From Candidatus Methanovirga aequatorialis (lineage in GTDB: Archaea; Methanobacteriota; Methanobacteria; Methanobacteriales; Methanobacteriaceae): a stretch of DNA of 45,797 bases. The stretch's first letter is position 1. Every line of letters begins with the position of its first letter. Below the pieces are notes generated by a model. It was not told the DNA's origin. It ran no database searches and saw only the letters and a list, made by a program, of their open reading frames with translations. Both the position numbers and the translations under genes were made by a program. The stretch is taken from contig JAITEE010000051.1 in NCBI GenBank assembly GCA_031282205.1, positions 1 through 45,797 on the forward strand, in the 5' to 3' direction. Of the stretch, positions 7,911-17,273 are shown piece by piece.

Positions 7911-9093
7911 TTTCAACGATCATTTGAAGATTTTTACTCATAGTCAGGACTCTATCTCTTGAATTGTTAATAAACGTTTTACTACTACTTTTATCCTGTG
8001 GAGAAATAAGAAAGATAGCTTTTTTTGAACATGTAGAAGAAATATTTAATGCGTTTAAATTCTTTAAAACTCTTCTTTCAAGTTTTTCATCTCCAATATT
8101 CCTTCCAAGAAATACGGGTGTTTTAACAGCTGAAGAAAGTTTATAATTAGATCTTGCATTCAGACGTTCATTTTTCCTAATATTTAAAATTTCATCAGAA
8201 GTTAAATTTAAATTAAAATCTCTAAAAGGAACACCTAAATCAGATAAAGCTATTAAACGTTCATTATCAAAAAATAACTCATTCTTTATTTTTGATAAAG
8301 ATAAAGAAGCTACTACACCACCAGTTTTTCTTCCAAAAATAGGACCAACACCAACATGAAATCCTGCTTCAATTAATCCTGATTTAACAGGAATAGACGA
8401 GGTATAACTTGTTAAAATTCCATCATTCTTAATAATTCTCTTTAAGTGTTTAAAAAAATCGATTGTAAAAAGTTCAGGACACAAGTCAGGAGAAAAAGGA
8501 TCCAAGAATATTCCATCGTAATAATCTGAAGGAAGTTTCTTAACCCTTAACCTCACGTCTTCACAAAATAAATTTAAATATATATTTTCAGGTATTGGAG
8601 TTTCATTTAACCTTAAGGATAAGAAACCATCTTCCATTAACTTATCTTCAATAACCCTTTGAACAATGTTATGAGAACCAATAGGACTTGGAATTAGTAA
8701 TCCAACGGCTAAAATATATGGTGAAATTTCAACCATATCAACATGAAGACTACTTTCTAAATCAAAAACATTTTTTGATCTATTAAGAAACTCATGAATT
8801 AAAGCAGATGAATTATAGCCCAAACCACTACAGATATCCAAAACATTTAAATTACTTTTAAACTCCAAAGGTTTTACAAACTTTTCAAAAGATTCACTAA
8901 TAGCACCTTTAACCGTATGCATTCTTTGATAGGTGTTGTTGGTCACTTCAACATTCAGTGTAAAAGAGCCATCCTCAGTTTTATATAAGTAATCTAATAG
9001 CTTACATTGTTGTAAATCATGACGATATTTACTACTTTTAGTTTCAGCTTCTTTTAAAAAACAATTTTTAATTAAATTAGACAGATCGTCCAT
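7900..9093 (-). CDS. MnmC-like SAM-dependent tRNA methyltransferase
   Basis: The centre carries a class I methyltransferase fold: LDICSGLGYNSSAL near residue 105 is the SAM loop. The later block IFLDPFSPDLCPELFTIDFF, then LTSYTSSIPVKSGLIEAGF and GPIFGRKTGG, is diagnostic of the MnmC/DUF752 family, where D-x-F-x-P and the GFGRK motif mark enzymes that methylate aminomethyl-uridine at the tRNA wobble position. The bacterial FAD oxidase domain is absent, as in archaeal members. The last 100 residues are lysine- and serine-rich and less conserved. Its upstream region is occupied by a MITE-like element (9130-9275), which may affect expression. The precise tRNA substrate is inferred. Confidence 0.85.
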   Translation of the reverse strand: MDDLSNLIKNCFLKEAETKSSKYRHDLQQCKLLDYLYKTEDGSFTLNVEVTNNTYQRMHTVKGAISESFEKFVKPLEFKSNLNVLDICSGLGYNSSALIHEFLNRSKNVFDLESSLHVDMVEISPYILAVGLLIPSPIGSHNIVQRVIEDKLMEDGFLSLRLNETPIPENIYLNLFCEDVRLRVKKLPSDYYDGIFLDPFSPDLCPELFTIDFFKHLKRIIKNDGILTSYTSSIPVKSGLIEAGFHVGVGPIFGRKTGGVVASLSLSKIKNELFFDNERLIALSDLGVPFRDFNLNLTSDEILNIRKNERLNARSNYKLSSAVKTPVFLGRNIGDEKLERRVLKNLNALNISSTCSKKAIFLISPQDKSSSKTFINNSRDRVLTMSKNLQMIVENRL

Positions 9094-9129
9094 ACAAATA
9101 ATCTATGTTTTAATGAGATATTTAATTTT

Positions 9130-9275
9130 CGCTCATGCACCTAACTGGTACAATTTCATTAAATATGTTTTAATCAAAACGTAGGTTTATTAAACTAATG
9201 ATATGAAAGTATTACTTATAATATTTAACCATTAAATTGATTTATAAGATTTGCACCATAATAGTAGCATGAGCG
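9130..9275. mobile_element. MITE-like element, copy 1
   Basis: This 146-bp element ends in perfect inverted repeats CGCTCATGC (9130-9138) and GCATGAGCG (9267-9275). The whole element is closely similar, in reverse complement, to 15471-15627; shared blocks include CAATTTCATTAAATATG, ATAATATTTAACCATTAAA and TTTATAAGATTTGCAC. No open frame of useful length lies inside. The flanks TTAATTTT and TTGATTTT match 7 of 8 and may be a target duplication. It sits 37 bases upstream of the methyltransferase start, in its promoter region. Confidence 0.8.
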
Positions 9276-9383
9276 TTGATTTTATACCCCCCCCTTGAAA
9301 TTTTTATGTTGAATATACAACAAAATTTTCTTATTTTCGACGAGGATACAGTTATTATGTCCTACAGTTCTTCATGAACCAAA

Positions 9384-9665
9384 CTACATTTCATTTAGAA
9401 TATGTTCTATTTCTTCCTTTTTGTAACCCAACTTTAAAAGGAGATGATGAAAAGAATCAATATTATCATCTTCTCTAAGTTTATTCCAATTTTTAAAGTC
9501 GTTGTTTAAAATAGCTGCTACCACTATTTCCATTCCAATTAAAGTGTCACTATCAACACCCACGATGTATTCATCATTTTCAAAATGGTCGTTTGGATCT
9601 ACCAATTGAAAACTTTCATCAAGGCTGTCTCTTTTAAGTATAGAATGTTTTATTTCAAAACTCAT
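9384..9665 (-). CDS. Hypothetical acidic protein
   Basis: The product has 93 residues and is acidic (many D and E). It has a central hydrophobic helix TLIGMEIVVAAIL and a C-terminal stretch LLLKLGYKKEEIEHILNEM that resembles a small helix-turn-helix or UBA-like helical pair. I do not recognise the family. There is no signal peptide. It is followed downstream by a C-tract (9287-9294) and the MITE-like element. It may be conserved in Methanobacteriales, but that would need a search. Confidence 0.6.
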   Translation of the reverse strand: MSFEIKHSILKRDSLDESFQLVDPNDHFENDEYIVGVDSDTLIGMEIVVAAILNNDFKNWNKLREDDNIDSFHHLLLKLGYKKEEIEHILNEM

Positions 9666-9862
9666 GACCTTCCAACTCTTGAACTACTACGACCCAAAAA
9701 AGCTGTAAATTTTACTCCCAAAAAATTCATCTATACCCAAAACATCAGAATTTTTTGGATATGGAACCCTTTTGGGATTAATCGTTAAAAAATTTTCTGT
9801 TAGGTTTTATCTGGAAGAAAGTTGAAAACCATTTATCAGATAATAAACAGAACATGAACTCG

Positions 9863-10021
9863 TTAATCACCTATATCTCCTTCAACAAGACCACATTCAC
9901 TTAAAATCTCATAATATTTTTCTGAATATCTTTCTACTCCAAAATCTTCAATCATTGATTTTGCTATCGAAACGTTCATTCTATATACATCCATCATACA
10001 TTCGTTGACCATTTCAATCAT
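9863..10021 (-). CDS. Small 52-residue protein
   Basis: A minus-strand frame starts at ATG 10019-10021 with AAAGGTG immediately upstream and ends at 9863. The product begins MIEMVNECMMDVYRMNV, continues with helical SIAKSMIEDFGVERYSEKYYE and ends LVEGDIGD. The amphipathic pattern, the ribosome binding site and codon use like that of neighbouring genes support a real gene, although it is short. An ATG three codons later (10010-10012) is an alternative start. No function is assigned. Confidence 0.55.
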   Translation of the reverse strand: MIEMVNECMMDVYRMNVSIAKSMIEDFGVERYSEKYYEILSECGLVEGDIGD

Positions 10022-10350
10022 CACCTTTTTTTATACAATATCGCATTAATACGTTTAAATAATTATTTATGACTATATAAATGTTTTGATTTCATTTTTC
10101 AATCACAACTCGATCAATCTTAATCGTGTATCGTATCTCAAAACTTTTATAGATGGTCGTGTCTATAATTTATTAAAAAATGATGAACTATAGCTAATAT
10201 ACACAACAACCAGCTAAATGAACATTTGAACGTGTGTCTCAAAAGTTAAGGGAAATGTTACATACAACAAAAACAAAGTTAAACTTGTGTTCTTTCTTTA
10301 TATGTTAACTAAAAATAAGCATTTAAAACAACGAATAAAAACAATCAAAA
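10022..10350. other. Intergenic, no gene seen
   Basis: This AT-rich stretch separates the 3' end of iorB from the small gene. It contains TTTATATGTTAAC near 10295 and T-runs, but no structure that I can assign. Confidence 0.4.
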
Positions 10351-11010
10351 TTAAAAATTTGTTAAGGATTTTACATTTTCATATCCTTTTTCAATGGCCC
10401 TAATGTTCATTTCATGGGCCTTTGGTTTTAAATTATCTTTCATTGAAGATATAATATTATCTTTAGATATTGGAAAGGTTTCATCCGCCGTTGCAGCACC
10501 TAACAAAACCATGTTTAAGGTTAATAGGCTACCCACTTTTTTAGCTATTTGATTACCATCTATCGTGTGTACATGATTGTAGTTATCTTTTAAAATAGCT
10601 ATTGTCTCATCAATGTTTGGATAGCTATTTTTTTGGGAGCCGATGTTAGGCGGTATTATTGGATTGATATTAATCAATATTTTAGTATCTTTATTCGCTT
10701 TATTTAAACTTCTAACAACTTCAATTGGTTCAAAACCAATGATCATATCTGAACCAAATTCCTCAATAAGTGAACTTTTATAGTTTCCAATCTTAAGTTC
10801 TGTAGATACAACACCTCCTCTTTGAGACATTCCATGAATTTCACTCATTACCACGTTCTTTCCTTCATTCATAGCACCATTTCCAATAATAGCTGAGGTC
10901 TTTATAATCCCTTGACCTCCAACACCACAAACGTAAATTGTGTATGAATCTTTATAAAATTCAGGATTTTTTGAGAAAACATCTTTCATAACGATCATCT
11001 TCCAATTCAA
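10351..11010 (-). CDS. iorB: Indolepyruvate ferredoxin oxidoreductase, beta subunit
   Basis: IorB pairs with IorA to decarboxylate aryl pyruvates oxidatively to aryl-acetyl-CoA with ferredoxin as electron acceptor; methanogens can also run it reductively to make aromatic amino acids from aryl acids. The product (219 residues) is the gamma-type 2-oxoacid:acceptor oxidoreductase domain, with YVCGVGGQGIIKTS near residue 26 and SEIHGMSQRGGVVSTEL near 57, both typical of IorB. The gene follows iorA by 34 bases on the same strand. The usual N-terminus starts nearer YTIYVCGVGG, so the first 20 residues may be partly spurious; ATG codons at residues 5 and 8 are alternatives. Confidence 0.93.
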   Translation of the reverse strand: MNWKMIVMKDVFSKNPEFYKDSYTIYVCGVGGQGIIKTSAIIGNGAMNEGKNVVMSEIHGMSQRGGVVSTELKIGNYKSSLIEEFGSDMIIGFEPIEVVRSLNKANKDTKILININPIIPPNIGSQKNSYPNIDETIAILKDNYNHVHTIDGNQIAKKVGSLLTLNMVLLGAATADETFPISKDNIISSMKDNLKPKAHEMNIRAIEKGYENVKSLTNF

Positions 11011-11044
11011 AACTTTAAAACACTAAAACGAATTGTTTTTAGTT

Positions 11045-13054
11045 CTATGTCTTTAAAAGTTTGACTTTAATAGCTTGTTCTCTACACACTTGAGTGCAGG
11101 TGGTACATCCTCTACAGTTAAAATAGTCTATAAATGTTCTTCCATCTTTAATTGAAATAGCTGGACATGCAAGAAGTTTAACACAATCTAAACACTGATT
11201 ACATTTATTATAATCAATTTCCATAGGTTTTTTCTTTTTTAATCCCTTTATTAATGTGCATGGATATTTAGCTATTATAACACTTACACCATCAAAATTA
11301 ATTGCTTCTTTATAAGTTTCAATGGTTTTTTTTAAGTTTAATGGGTTTATCAGCTTGACAAATTCAGCCCCTGTGCTGATAGCTATTTTTTCGATGGATA
11401 CCTCTGGAGCAGGATCTCCCATACCGTCTACATCAATTCCTGGATTTGGTTGACCTCCAGTCATTGCAGTAGTTCTATTATCCAAAATTGTGAGAACGAA
11501 TTCGTCTTTGTTATGAATTCCATTTATCAACGGAGATATTCCACTATGGAAGAAGGTAGAGTCCCCAATAAAACTCATAACCAACTGGTTTGTTGCCTTT
11601 GAAAATCCTCCACCATCTCCAACACTTGAACCCATGGATAGTAGATAATCGGCCGTTTGATAAGGTGGATTAATACCTAAGGTGTAACATCCAATATCCG
11701 ATGCAAATACCACGTCGTCCTCAGATATCTCAAGTTCTTCAATTGCTCTTTTAGCTGCAAAATATGTTGATCTATGTGGACATCCAGCACATAAAGTAGG
11801 TGGTCTATTTGGAAGGTTTTCAATTAGACCATCAAGTTCAATGTTCCCTACCCTTGTACTTCGATCGTATTCGTTGATGTTAATCTCTTTTTTAGAGAAC
11901 TCATCTGCAATCTTTTTAATATCATGAGTTCTATCGGCCACCTTATAAAAGTTTTCAAATGAGTTTAAGATTATATCTGGACTAAATTCATAGATCATTG
12001 GAAATATACTGTTCAACTTCCCAAAAACGGATATTTTAAGTTGATTTTTGCCTATTATTGATAAAACTTCATTTTCCATTATGGGATCCACTTCTTCGAC
12101 TACGAAAACCCCATCTAAATCTTTAATGAATTTTAAAACTTCTTTTTCAGGGAATGGATAGGTAAATCCTAACTTAAGAATATCCATATTTAAGTTATAT
12201 TTATTAACAAAATCGTATACGTAGTTAAAGCTACTTCCACTTGAGATAATTCCCAATCTAAATTTAAATTTTTTTTTTGATGTGTTTGAAGATGGATAAA
12301 TCCTATTTAATTTAGTATCCAATTTTTTAATGTTTTCAAGTTTTAGAATCAAATTTTTATGCATTTTAGCCGCATTTCCAGGAACAGGAACATATCGATC
12401 TGGATTTTTCTCAAAAAATCCTTTCTTCCACTGGACGTTATCAAAAAGTTTAAGAGTATTATCAACTGGTTTTTTTATTTCACCTAATTCTACAATTCCT
12501 CTCATATGAGATATACGAGTGGTTGTACGGATTATGACTGGGATTTTAAATCTTTCAGAAAGTTCAAAACCATAAATCATCATATCCTTTATTTCTTGAG
12601 GATTTGAAGGTTCTAAAACAGGCAACTTAGCCAATCTACCATAATGTCTATTATCTTGCTCATTTTGAGATGAGAACATTGAAGGATCATCGGCAGTTAA
12701 TATTATCATTCCACCATTAACACCACTATAAGCAGTTGTCATGAATGAATCAGAGGCGACATTTAAACCTACATGTTTCATAAAAGTAAATGATCTAAGT
12801 CCTGATACCGCTGCTGTTGATGTGATTTCCATTGCAACCTTTTCATTAACAGAAAATTCAAAGTACATATTAGCGTCTTTTGCTATGTGATATAGTATGG
12901 TTCCTATCTCTGATGATGGAGTTCCAGGATAGGTGGCTGCAATAGAAACTCCTGCTTCAACAGCTCCACGAACAGCAGCCTCATTACCCAGTAAAAATAG
13001 TTTTTTTCCAGGATTATCAGTTAAAAGTTTTTTTAATTCCATTACGTACACCAA
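11045..13054 (-). CDS. iorA: Indolepyruvate ferredoxin oxidoreductase, alpha subunit
   Basis: The 669-residue catalytic subunit binds thiamine diphosphate and iron-sulfur clusters. In order: a pyrimidine-binding domain (FLLGNEAAVRGAVEAG, YPGTPSSEIGT), a middle domain, a TPP domain with LCAGCPHRS near 420 and GDSTFFHSG near 495, and a C-terminal ferredoxin-like pair of cysteine clusters (CNQCLDCVKLLAC and CRGCTTCTQVC). Cluster one lacks the exact CxxCxxCxxxC spacing, as is usual in IorA. ATG at 13054 gives the extra MVYV; the second Met (13042) is an equally good start. It forms an operon with iorB and probably the small regulator upstream. Confidence 0.96.
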   Translation of the reverse strand: MVYVMELKKLLTDNPGKKLFLLGNEAAVRGAVEAGVSIAATYPGTPSSEIGTILYHIAKDANMYFEFSVNEKVAMEITSTAAVSGLRSFTFMKHVGLNVASDSFMTTAYSGVNGGMIILTADDPSMFSSQNEQDNRHYGRLAKLPVLEPSNPQEIKDMMIYGFELSERFKIPVIIRTTTRISHMRGIVELGEIKKPVDNTLKLFDNVQWKKGFFEKNPDRYVPVPGNAAKMHKNLILKLENIKKLDTKLNRIYPSSNTSKKKFKFRLGIISSGSSFNYVYDFVNKYNLNMDILKLGFTYPFPEKEVLKFIKDLDGVFVVEEVDPIMENEVLSIIGKNQLKISVFGKLNSIFPMIYEFSPDIILNSFENFYKVADRTHDIKKIADEFSKKEININEYDRSTRVGNIELDGLIENLPNRPPTLCAGCPHRSTYFAAKRAIEELEISEDDVVFASDIGCYTLGINPPYQTADYLLSMGSSVGDGGGFSKATNQLVMSFIGDSTFFHSGISPLINGIHNKDEFVLTILDNRTTAMTGGQPNPGIDVDGMGDPAPEVSIEKIAISTGAEFVKLINPLNLKKTIETYKEAINFDGVSVIIAKYPCTLIKGLKKKKPMEIDYNKCNQCLDCVKLLACPAISIKDGRTFIDYFNCRGCTTCTQVCREQAIKVKLLKT

Positions 13055-13076
13055 AAAATGTATCTCTTAGATGATA

Positions 13077-13274
13077 CTAAATTTTTTCATCACCTGCTCT
13101 TTTAGCTTCCAACAATATTTTAGTCACTTCTTTAGACCTTGCACCTTTATCTAATCTCCAATTCTCAGATGCTCTTTCATCTAACCAATTGGCTAACTCT
13201 TCTGGTAATGATATGTTCATTCTTGATTTTTCTGATAGTTTCCAAATTTTGTCAACTTCGTCTTTTTCAACCAT
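13077..13274 (-). CDS. Ribbon-helix-helix-type small DNA-binding protein
   Basis: The product has 65 residues. The segment SRMNISLPEELANWLDERAS followed by a helix ending VTKILLEAKRAG has the beta-strand, helix, helix pattern of CopG/MetJ-like regulators, where MNISLPEE would form the DNA-contacting strand. It ends 22 bases before iorA on the same strand, so a shared transcript and a role in controlling ior are plausible inferences. A TATA-like ATATATATAAA lies about 20-30 bases upstream of the ATG, compatible with a short or absent leader. Confidence 0.65.
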   Translation of the reverse strand: MVEKDEVDKIWKLSEKSRMNISLPEELANWLDERASENWRLDKGARSKEVTKILLEAKRAGDEKI

Positions 13275-14169
13275 GTTAGTTAATTATATTTTTTTATATA
13301 TATCTATTTTCTAATTATTTTCTGATGGTGTAATTAAATAATTTTTTATTCAAATATTTATATAAATATTTAATGAAGTACTATTTAAAGTAACCACTTT
13401 TTTATTTATATATATTTTATATAAAAATAAACATTCTTGTGTGTATGTGTGTATGTACTCAATTATTATTATATTCCTTATAAATAAAATCATATATTTA
13501 TAAAAATAACCTATTTAAAATAATTATTATTCAAAAATAAGATATAAAAATAAATATTTAATTATTTAACAGCTTTTATAGCATATAAATATCTAATAAA
13601 TTAAAATAATTAACTTTTAAAACAAAATTTATGTGCATGTGTGTACACAATTACACAAAGAATAAAGTATATATAGAATTATAATAATACAATAACTTAA
13701 TCATATGGAAATCATGTAAAAAGAGTATTTTGATTTCAAATAATATTCTTTTATCAGTTATAATACATATGATTACTTTGAATAAGTTCTATAATCTATT
13801 AGTTATATGGTTACTTCAAACAACGTGTATGGATATAAAACAATGAAAAATAAAATGAATGAACGTTACTCATCATAAATTTTCACCTATATAAATCACT
13901 CCTCAAAAAAATCAAACAATGAATACTAACTCAACAAGAAAATCACATCCATAATCCATTCTAAAAGTGAAACAATATTCATATAAATGATTAATTTTGA
14001 ACTCAACCCATTAATTGTAGATTTTAGAACATGTTTCTTTGAATAAAAGTAGATGAAAACTAAAATTGTGATTCGATTAAACAAATCAACGAATATTAAT
14101 TATTTGAAAAACCGAATCTATACAAATGTAGTATATATCTAAATAGACAGTTAAAAAAAGAGTGTTAAT
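13275..14169. other. Long AT-rich gene-free stretch
   Basis: About 900 bases hold no credible gene. It has the GTGTGTATGTGTGTATGTAC tract near 13438 and a related ATGTGCATGTGTGTACAC near 13631, both unusual against the A/T background. It lies between divergent transcription units, so promoters are expected at both ends. I found no Orc1/Cdc6-type origin boxes by eye. Confidence 0.4.
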
Positions 14170-14268
14170 ATGAACGTGTATAGTCAAGGAAAAGTTATAT
14201 TGATCTTAGTTCTTCTTTTAATATCATTTGGAATTGGATCAAGCATTGGAATATCAATGGGAATATGA
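14170..14268 (+). CDS. Predicted 32-residue single-span membrane peptide
   Basis: ATG at 14170 opens a frame encoding MNVYSQGKVILILVLLLIS then FGIGSSIGISMGI. The N-terminus is short and polar with one Lys; residues 9-32 are uninterruptedly hydrophobic with small residues (G, S) spaced as in helix-packing motifs. A TATA-like TAGTATATATC lies about 35-45 bases upstream, suggesting a short leader. It is isolated in a gene-poor region. The clean hydrophobic pattern favours a real small protein, but no homologue is known to me. Confidence 0.5.
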   Translation: MNVYSQGKVILILVLLLISFGIGSSIGISMGI

Positions 14269-14579
14269 AAAATGGTTAAAGCTGCAAAATGATCAAAAAT
14301 AACTTAAATAAATTCAAAACAGATAAAATTTAATTCATCTTTGAATTTTATATGAAGCTTAACTTGTCAAAGATTATCTTGTGTTAAGCTTAAGTAGTAA
14401 ACAGATTGGTTTATGTCAAATTTGATAGTCTTATTGAAATAGACTATTTTCTCTAAACTTAATTACTTTAGATAGTTCTATTAACTTCACTTTTAGTAAT
14501 ATCAACGAAATTCAATATTTATTAAAAACTCTTTATTTATTGCGAAGTGAATAAACATTAAAACTTAAAATTTCATTAA
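14269..14579. other. Gene-free stretch with a repeat
   Basis: No gene is seen. An inverted pair GAAGCTTAACTTG and CAAGATAATC...TTAAGCTTAAG around 14353-14393 could fold, and a 64-base repeat shared with 36683-36746 lies at 14478-14541. Confidence 0.35.
14478..14541 (+). repeat. Dispersed 64-bp repeat, copy 1
   Basis: The sequence starting CTATTAACTTCACTTTTAGT and ending TTTATTAAAAACTCTTTATT is about 80% identical to the reverse complement of 36683-36746. It stands just before the broken AAA-ATPase gene and might be part of that gene's former upstream or N-terminal region. Confidence 0.5.
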
Positions 14580-15193
14580 CTGAACCAGAACACCATCCTA
14601 TTTAGAAATGGTGAAACTAGTCATGATTATCCTTTAAATTTGAAAATATCTCTCAATAAATTCTTAAAAGATATCGCAATAGATTATGATATTGAATTAG
14701 AAGATATAGATTTACTATCAGATAAGTTTGCAGAATTAATTAAAAAAGTACATGACAAGTTTTCAATAAAAGTTGTGTTTCTAGTTGATGAATACGACAA
14801 AACCATAATCAAACACTTAGATGATATCAAATTGGCAAAAGATAATCGTGATGTTCTAAGTAGTTTCTATCAAGTTTTAAAAACAAACGACAGATATTTA
14901 CGCTTTGTTTTTTTAACAGGAGTTTCAAGCTACAAATAATAGGATTTAACGCCACTTACGAAGACAAAACCCTAAGAGAGGATTCAGACGCCGTACTAAG
15001 GTTAAACAACTTAGTAATGATTCTCGAATACAATTACAGTACTAAAAAACCTATCGACCAAATGTTAAACGAAAGTATGGAACAGATGAAAAACAAAGGA
15101 TACTACAAAGCCTACCAAAATAAAACCATAATCCTAGTCTCAATCGCAACAAAACCCAAAAAAATATCCTGCAAAATAGAAAAAATCAACTAA
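14580..15193 (+). pseudogene. Broken AAA-ATPase-like / PD-(D/E)XK nuclease family gene
   Basis: The first frame (to 14939) gives FLKDIAIDYDIELEDI, then KVVFLVDEYDKTIIKHL and DRYLRFVFLTGVSS. That is the Walker B and sensor part of the AAA-ATPase_like (PF09820) proteins common in gut methanogens. A second frame (14938-15193) gives VMILEYNYSTKKPIDQML and KGYYKAYQNKTIILVSIA, the C-terminal PDDEXK_9-type domain of the same family. The Walker A half and the roughly 200 residues between the two parts are gone, and the frames differ, so the gene is deleted and frameshifted. Codon use in the second part (more C-ending codons) differs from its neighbours, pointing to transfer. Confidence 0.75.
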
Positions 15194-15470
15194 TAACGAA
15201 TTAAAAAAAAATAGCAGTACGTAACTACACTGGAAAAATAATGTCTAAAATTAAAATTTTGATAATTCTATCCTTGAGCTGATTTAAGTGATTTGCATAA
15301 ATTTTTTATTCTTATTCATGAAATATAATTTAATTATATCTCCAATATCTTTTAACTAATATTACCCTTGTTCAATTAGAAAAAACTTGTTTTTTCTTTA
15401 ATTAAAACTTTGTTTTAAGTTAAAAAATCTATTATTTTCTCTATTTTTAATTTTAATACTATAAAAATAT
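15194..15470. other. Intergenic, no gene seen
   Basis: This AT-rich stretch runs between the broken AAA-ATPase gene and the MITE-like element. It includes a short inverted sequence around 15375-15420 (AAAACTTGTTTTTTC and AAAACTTTGTTTTAAG), with no further assignable content. Confidence 0.35.
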
Positions 15471-15627
15471 CGCTCATGCTACTATTATAGTGCAAATCTT
15501 ATAAATTAATTTAATTGGTTTAATGGTTAAATATTATAATTAATACTATCATTGGCATTGATTTAATAAACAGATGTTTTAATTAAAGCATATTTAATGA
15601 AATTGTACTAAGTTAGGTGCATGAGCG
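15471..15627. mobile_element. MITE-like element, copy 2 (reverse orientation)
   Basis: This 157-bp element ends in CGCTCATGC and GCATGAGCG, identical to copy 1, and is its reverse complement with scattered substitutions and a few small indels. It is flanked by AAATAT on both sides, a possible 6-bp target duplication, though chance is not excluded in AT-rich DNA. It lies downstream of rfcL. Neither copy encodes a protein. Confidence 0.8.
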
Positions 15628-15790
15628 AAATATTTATTTTAAAATTTTATTGAATTAAAAATAATTATTTTATATCATAAAAGAATTTATATTTATTGAA
15701 TACAATTTTAAAGAATTTATTTTACAAGAACGTTATCAAATTCACTACAAATAATAAAAAATCACACGTTATTTAGTTCTTAAAAGAGTT

Positions 15791-17242
15791 TTACTGAAAG
15801 TTAAATAAAGACGTTTGTCTGGAAACTTTCTTGTCTTTATCATCAGATTCAGATTTCTTCTTATCCTTAGATGAAATCCTTTTATCATCTGATGTTTGTT
15901 TTTTCTTGTTGTTTGTTTTTGAATTTTTAATATCTAATGAATCAAACAACTTATTTTCATTAACACTCCCAGTAAGTTTATGTTTTGTTAGTGTTTCAGC
16001 TTTTTCTTTTTCTTTTTTTGTTATAACCTTTTTTGAAATTTTCTTTTTTCTAAACCTTTTTATTTCATCATCATCAAGAGATAGAAAATCAGAAATATCC
16101 CAGGCTAACTCATCATCTTCAAACATGGCCTCAAAGTATGGAAAAGTTGCAATAGCTTCCGAATTAGAAATATGAAGTTTTTCAGAGATTTTTCCTGCAA
16201 TACTATCTCTTAAAACCCTTTTACCTTTTGTTCTTCCCATATAAGTAAATGCTGTTGGTCCCGTTAGTTTAGTAAATTTTTTATATGTTTCATCTTTGGA
16301 TGAAGCAACACCAACTCCCATAAAATCACTGGCATATCTCCAGTATATGTAATTTCTTGTGTTTCTTGCTCTTGAAAAGTAAACATCAGCTTTAGAAACC
16401 ATATCATAAGCCTTTTTTAGTTCACTTTTTTTCTCATATTCCCTTGGAATGTTCTCAGAAATATACTCCAAAACAAGTGTTGGATCCTCATCAAGACGAA
16501 GAGCCTCCTTCACTTTAACCAAATCCTTACTTTTTAAAACTCTTTGCACGGCATCAAATATTGTAGAGACATTGTCCTTCTTTGAAACTTCAGCTAAATC
16601 GTCCATAGTTAAAGTTCTACTTCCTTCAGATGTAGCTTGGAAAGTGTTAAGAGCATATCTCATATCTCCATTAGAATTTAAGGCTAATTGTTTAATAACT
16701 TGTGGGTCTGAATCAATTCCTTCTTTAATAGCTATTTTTTTAAGTAATGCATTGATAGAATTGGTATGAACCTTGTTCATTTTAATAACTAAAGTTTTTG
16801 GTTTAATTGATGTTAAACGTTTACTATAAAAATCATTTGCCATCATAACCATAGGATGTTTAGTCTCTTTAATTATATTTCCAATAGCTTTTGTCCCGCC
16901 TCTATCATTCGTTCCATGCATACCATCTATTTCATCCAAAATAATCAATTTATGTCCTTTCTTAAACAAAGATTGAGTGTTTGATGACTCCCCTATTGTT
17001 CTTTTAATATCATCGTATCTACGTTCATCACTTGCATTCAGTTCTACATACTCACTGAATTCATTGGCTATTATATGTGCCATGGTCGTTTTACCTATTC
17101 CCGCTGGACCTATTAAAAGAAGTGGTTTCTGCACTTGATTATTTTTCCAGTTATCAACCCATGTTTCAATTTCTTTTTTCGCTTTACCATTCCCAATAAC
17201 ATCTTCAAAAGATTTAGGCCTATATTTTTCAGTCCATATCAT
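15791..17242 (-). CDS. rfcL: Replication factor C large subunit
   Basis: RFC-L works with RFC-S to load the PCNA clamp at primer ends. The N-terminus [18 protein letters not shown] is RFC box II. Walker A is GPAGIGKTT near residue 44, Walker [13 protein letters not shown] near 98. The clamp-loader collar follows, then a highly charged lysine/serine tail from about residue 400. The last residues, RQTSLFNFQ, form a PIP box (Q-x-x-L-x-x-F) for binding PCNA. Length 483 is typical. It lies 195 bases downstream of rfcS on the same strand, and the spacer carries decayed copies of this gene's own 5' end. Confidence 0.96.
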   Translation of the reverse strand: MIWTEKYRPKSFEDVIGNGKAKKEIETWVDNWKNNQVQKPLLLIGPAGIGKTTMAHIIANEFSEYVELNASDERRYDDIKRTIGESSNTQSLFKKGHKLIILDEIDGMHGTNDRGGTKAIGNIIKETKHPMVMMANDFYSKRLTSIKPKTLVIKMNKVHTNSINALLKKIAIKEGIDSDPQVIKQLALNSNGDMRYALNTFQATSEGSRTLTMDDLAEVSKKDNVSTIFDAVQRVLKSKDLVKVKEALRLDEDPTLVLEYISENIPREYEKKSELKKAYDMVSKADVYFSRARNTRNYIYWRYASDFMGVGVASSKDETYKKFTKLTGPTAFTYMGRTKGKRVLRDSIAGKISEKLHISNSEAIATFPYFEAMFEDDELAWDISDFLSLDDDEIKRFRKKKISKKVITKKEKEKAETLTKHKLTGSVNENKLFDSLDIKNSKTNNKKKQTSDDKRISSKDKKKSESDDKDKKVSRQTSLFNFQ

Positions 17243-17273
17243 AATTCTACTCCCCGATCAAAGAACACAGACG

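Noticed and set aside
13275-14169. Replication origin in the long AT-rich region
   Set aside because: No orc1/cdc6 gene is nearby and I found no repeated origin-recognition boxes; AT-richness alone is not evidence in this genome.
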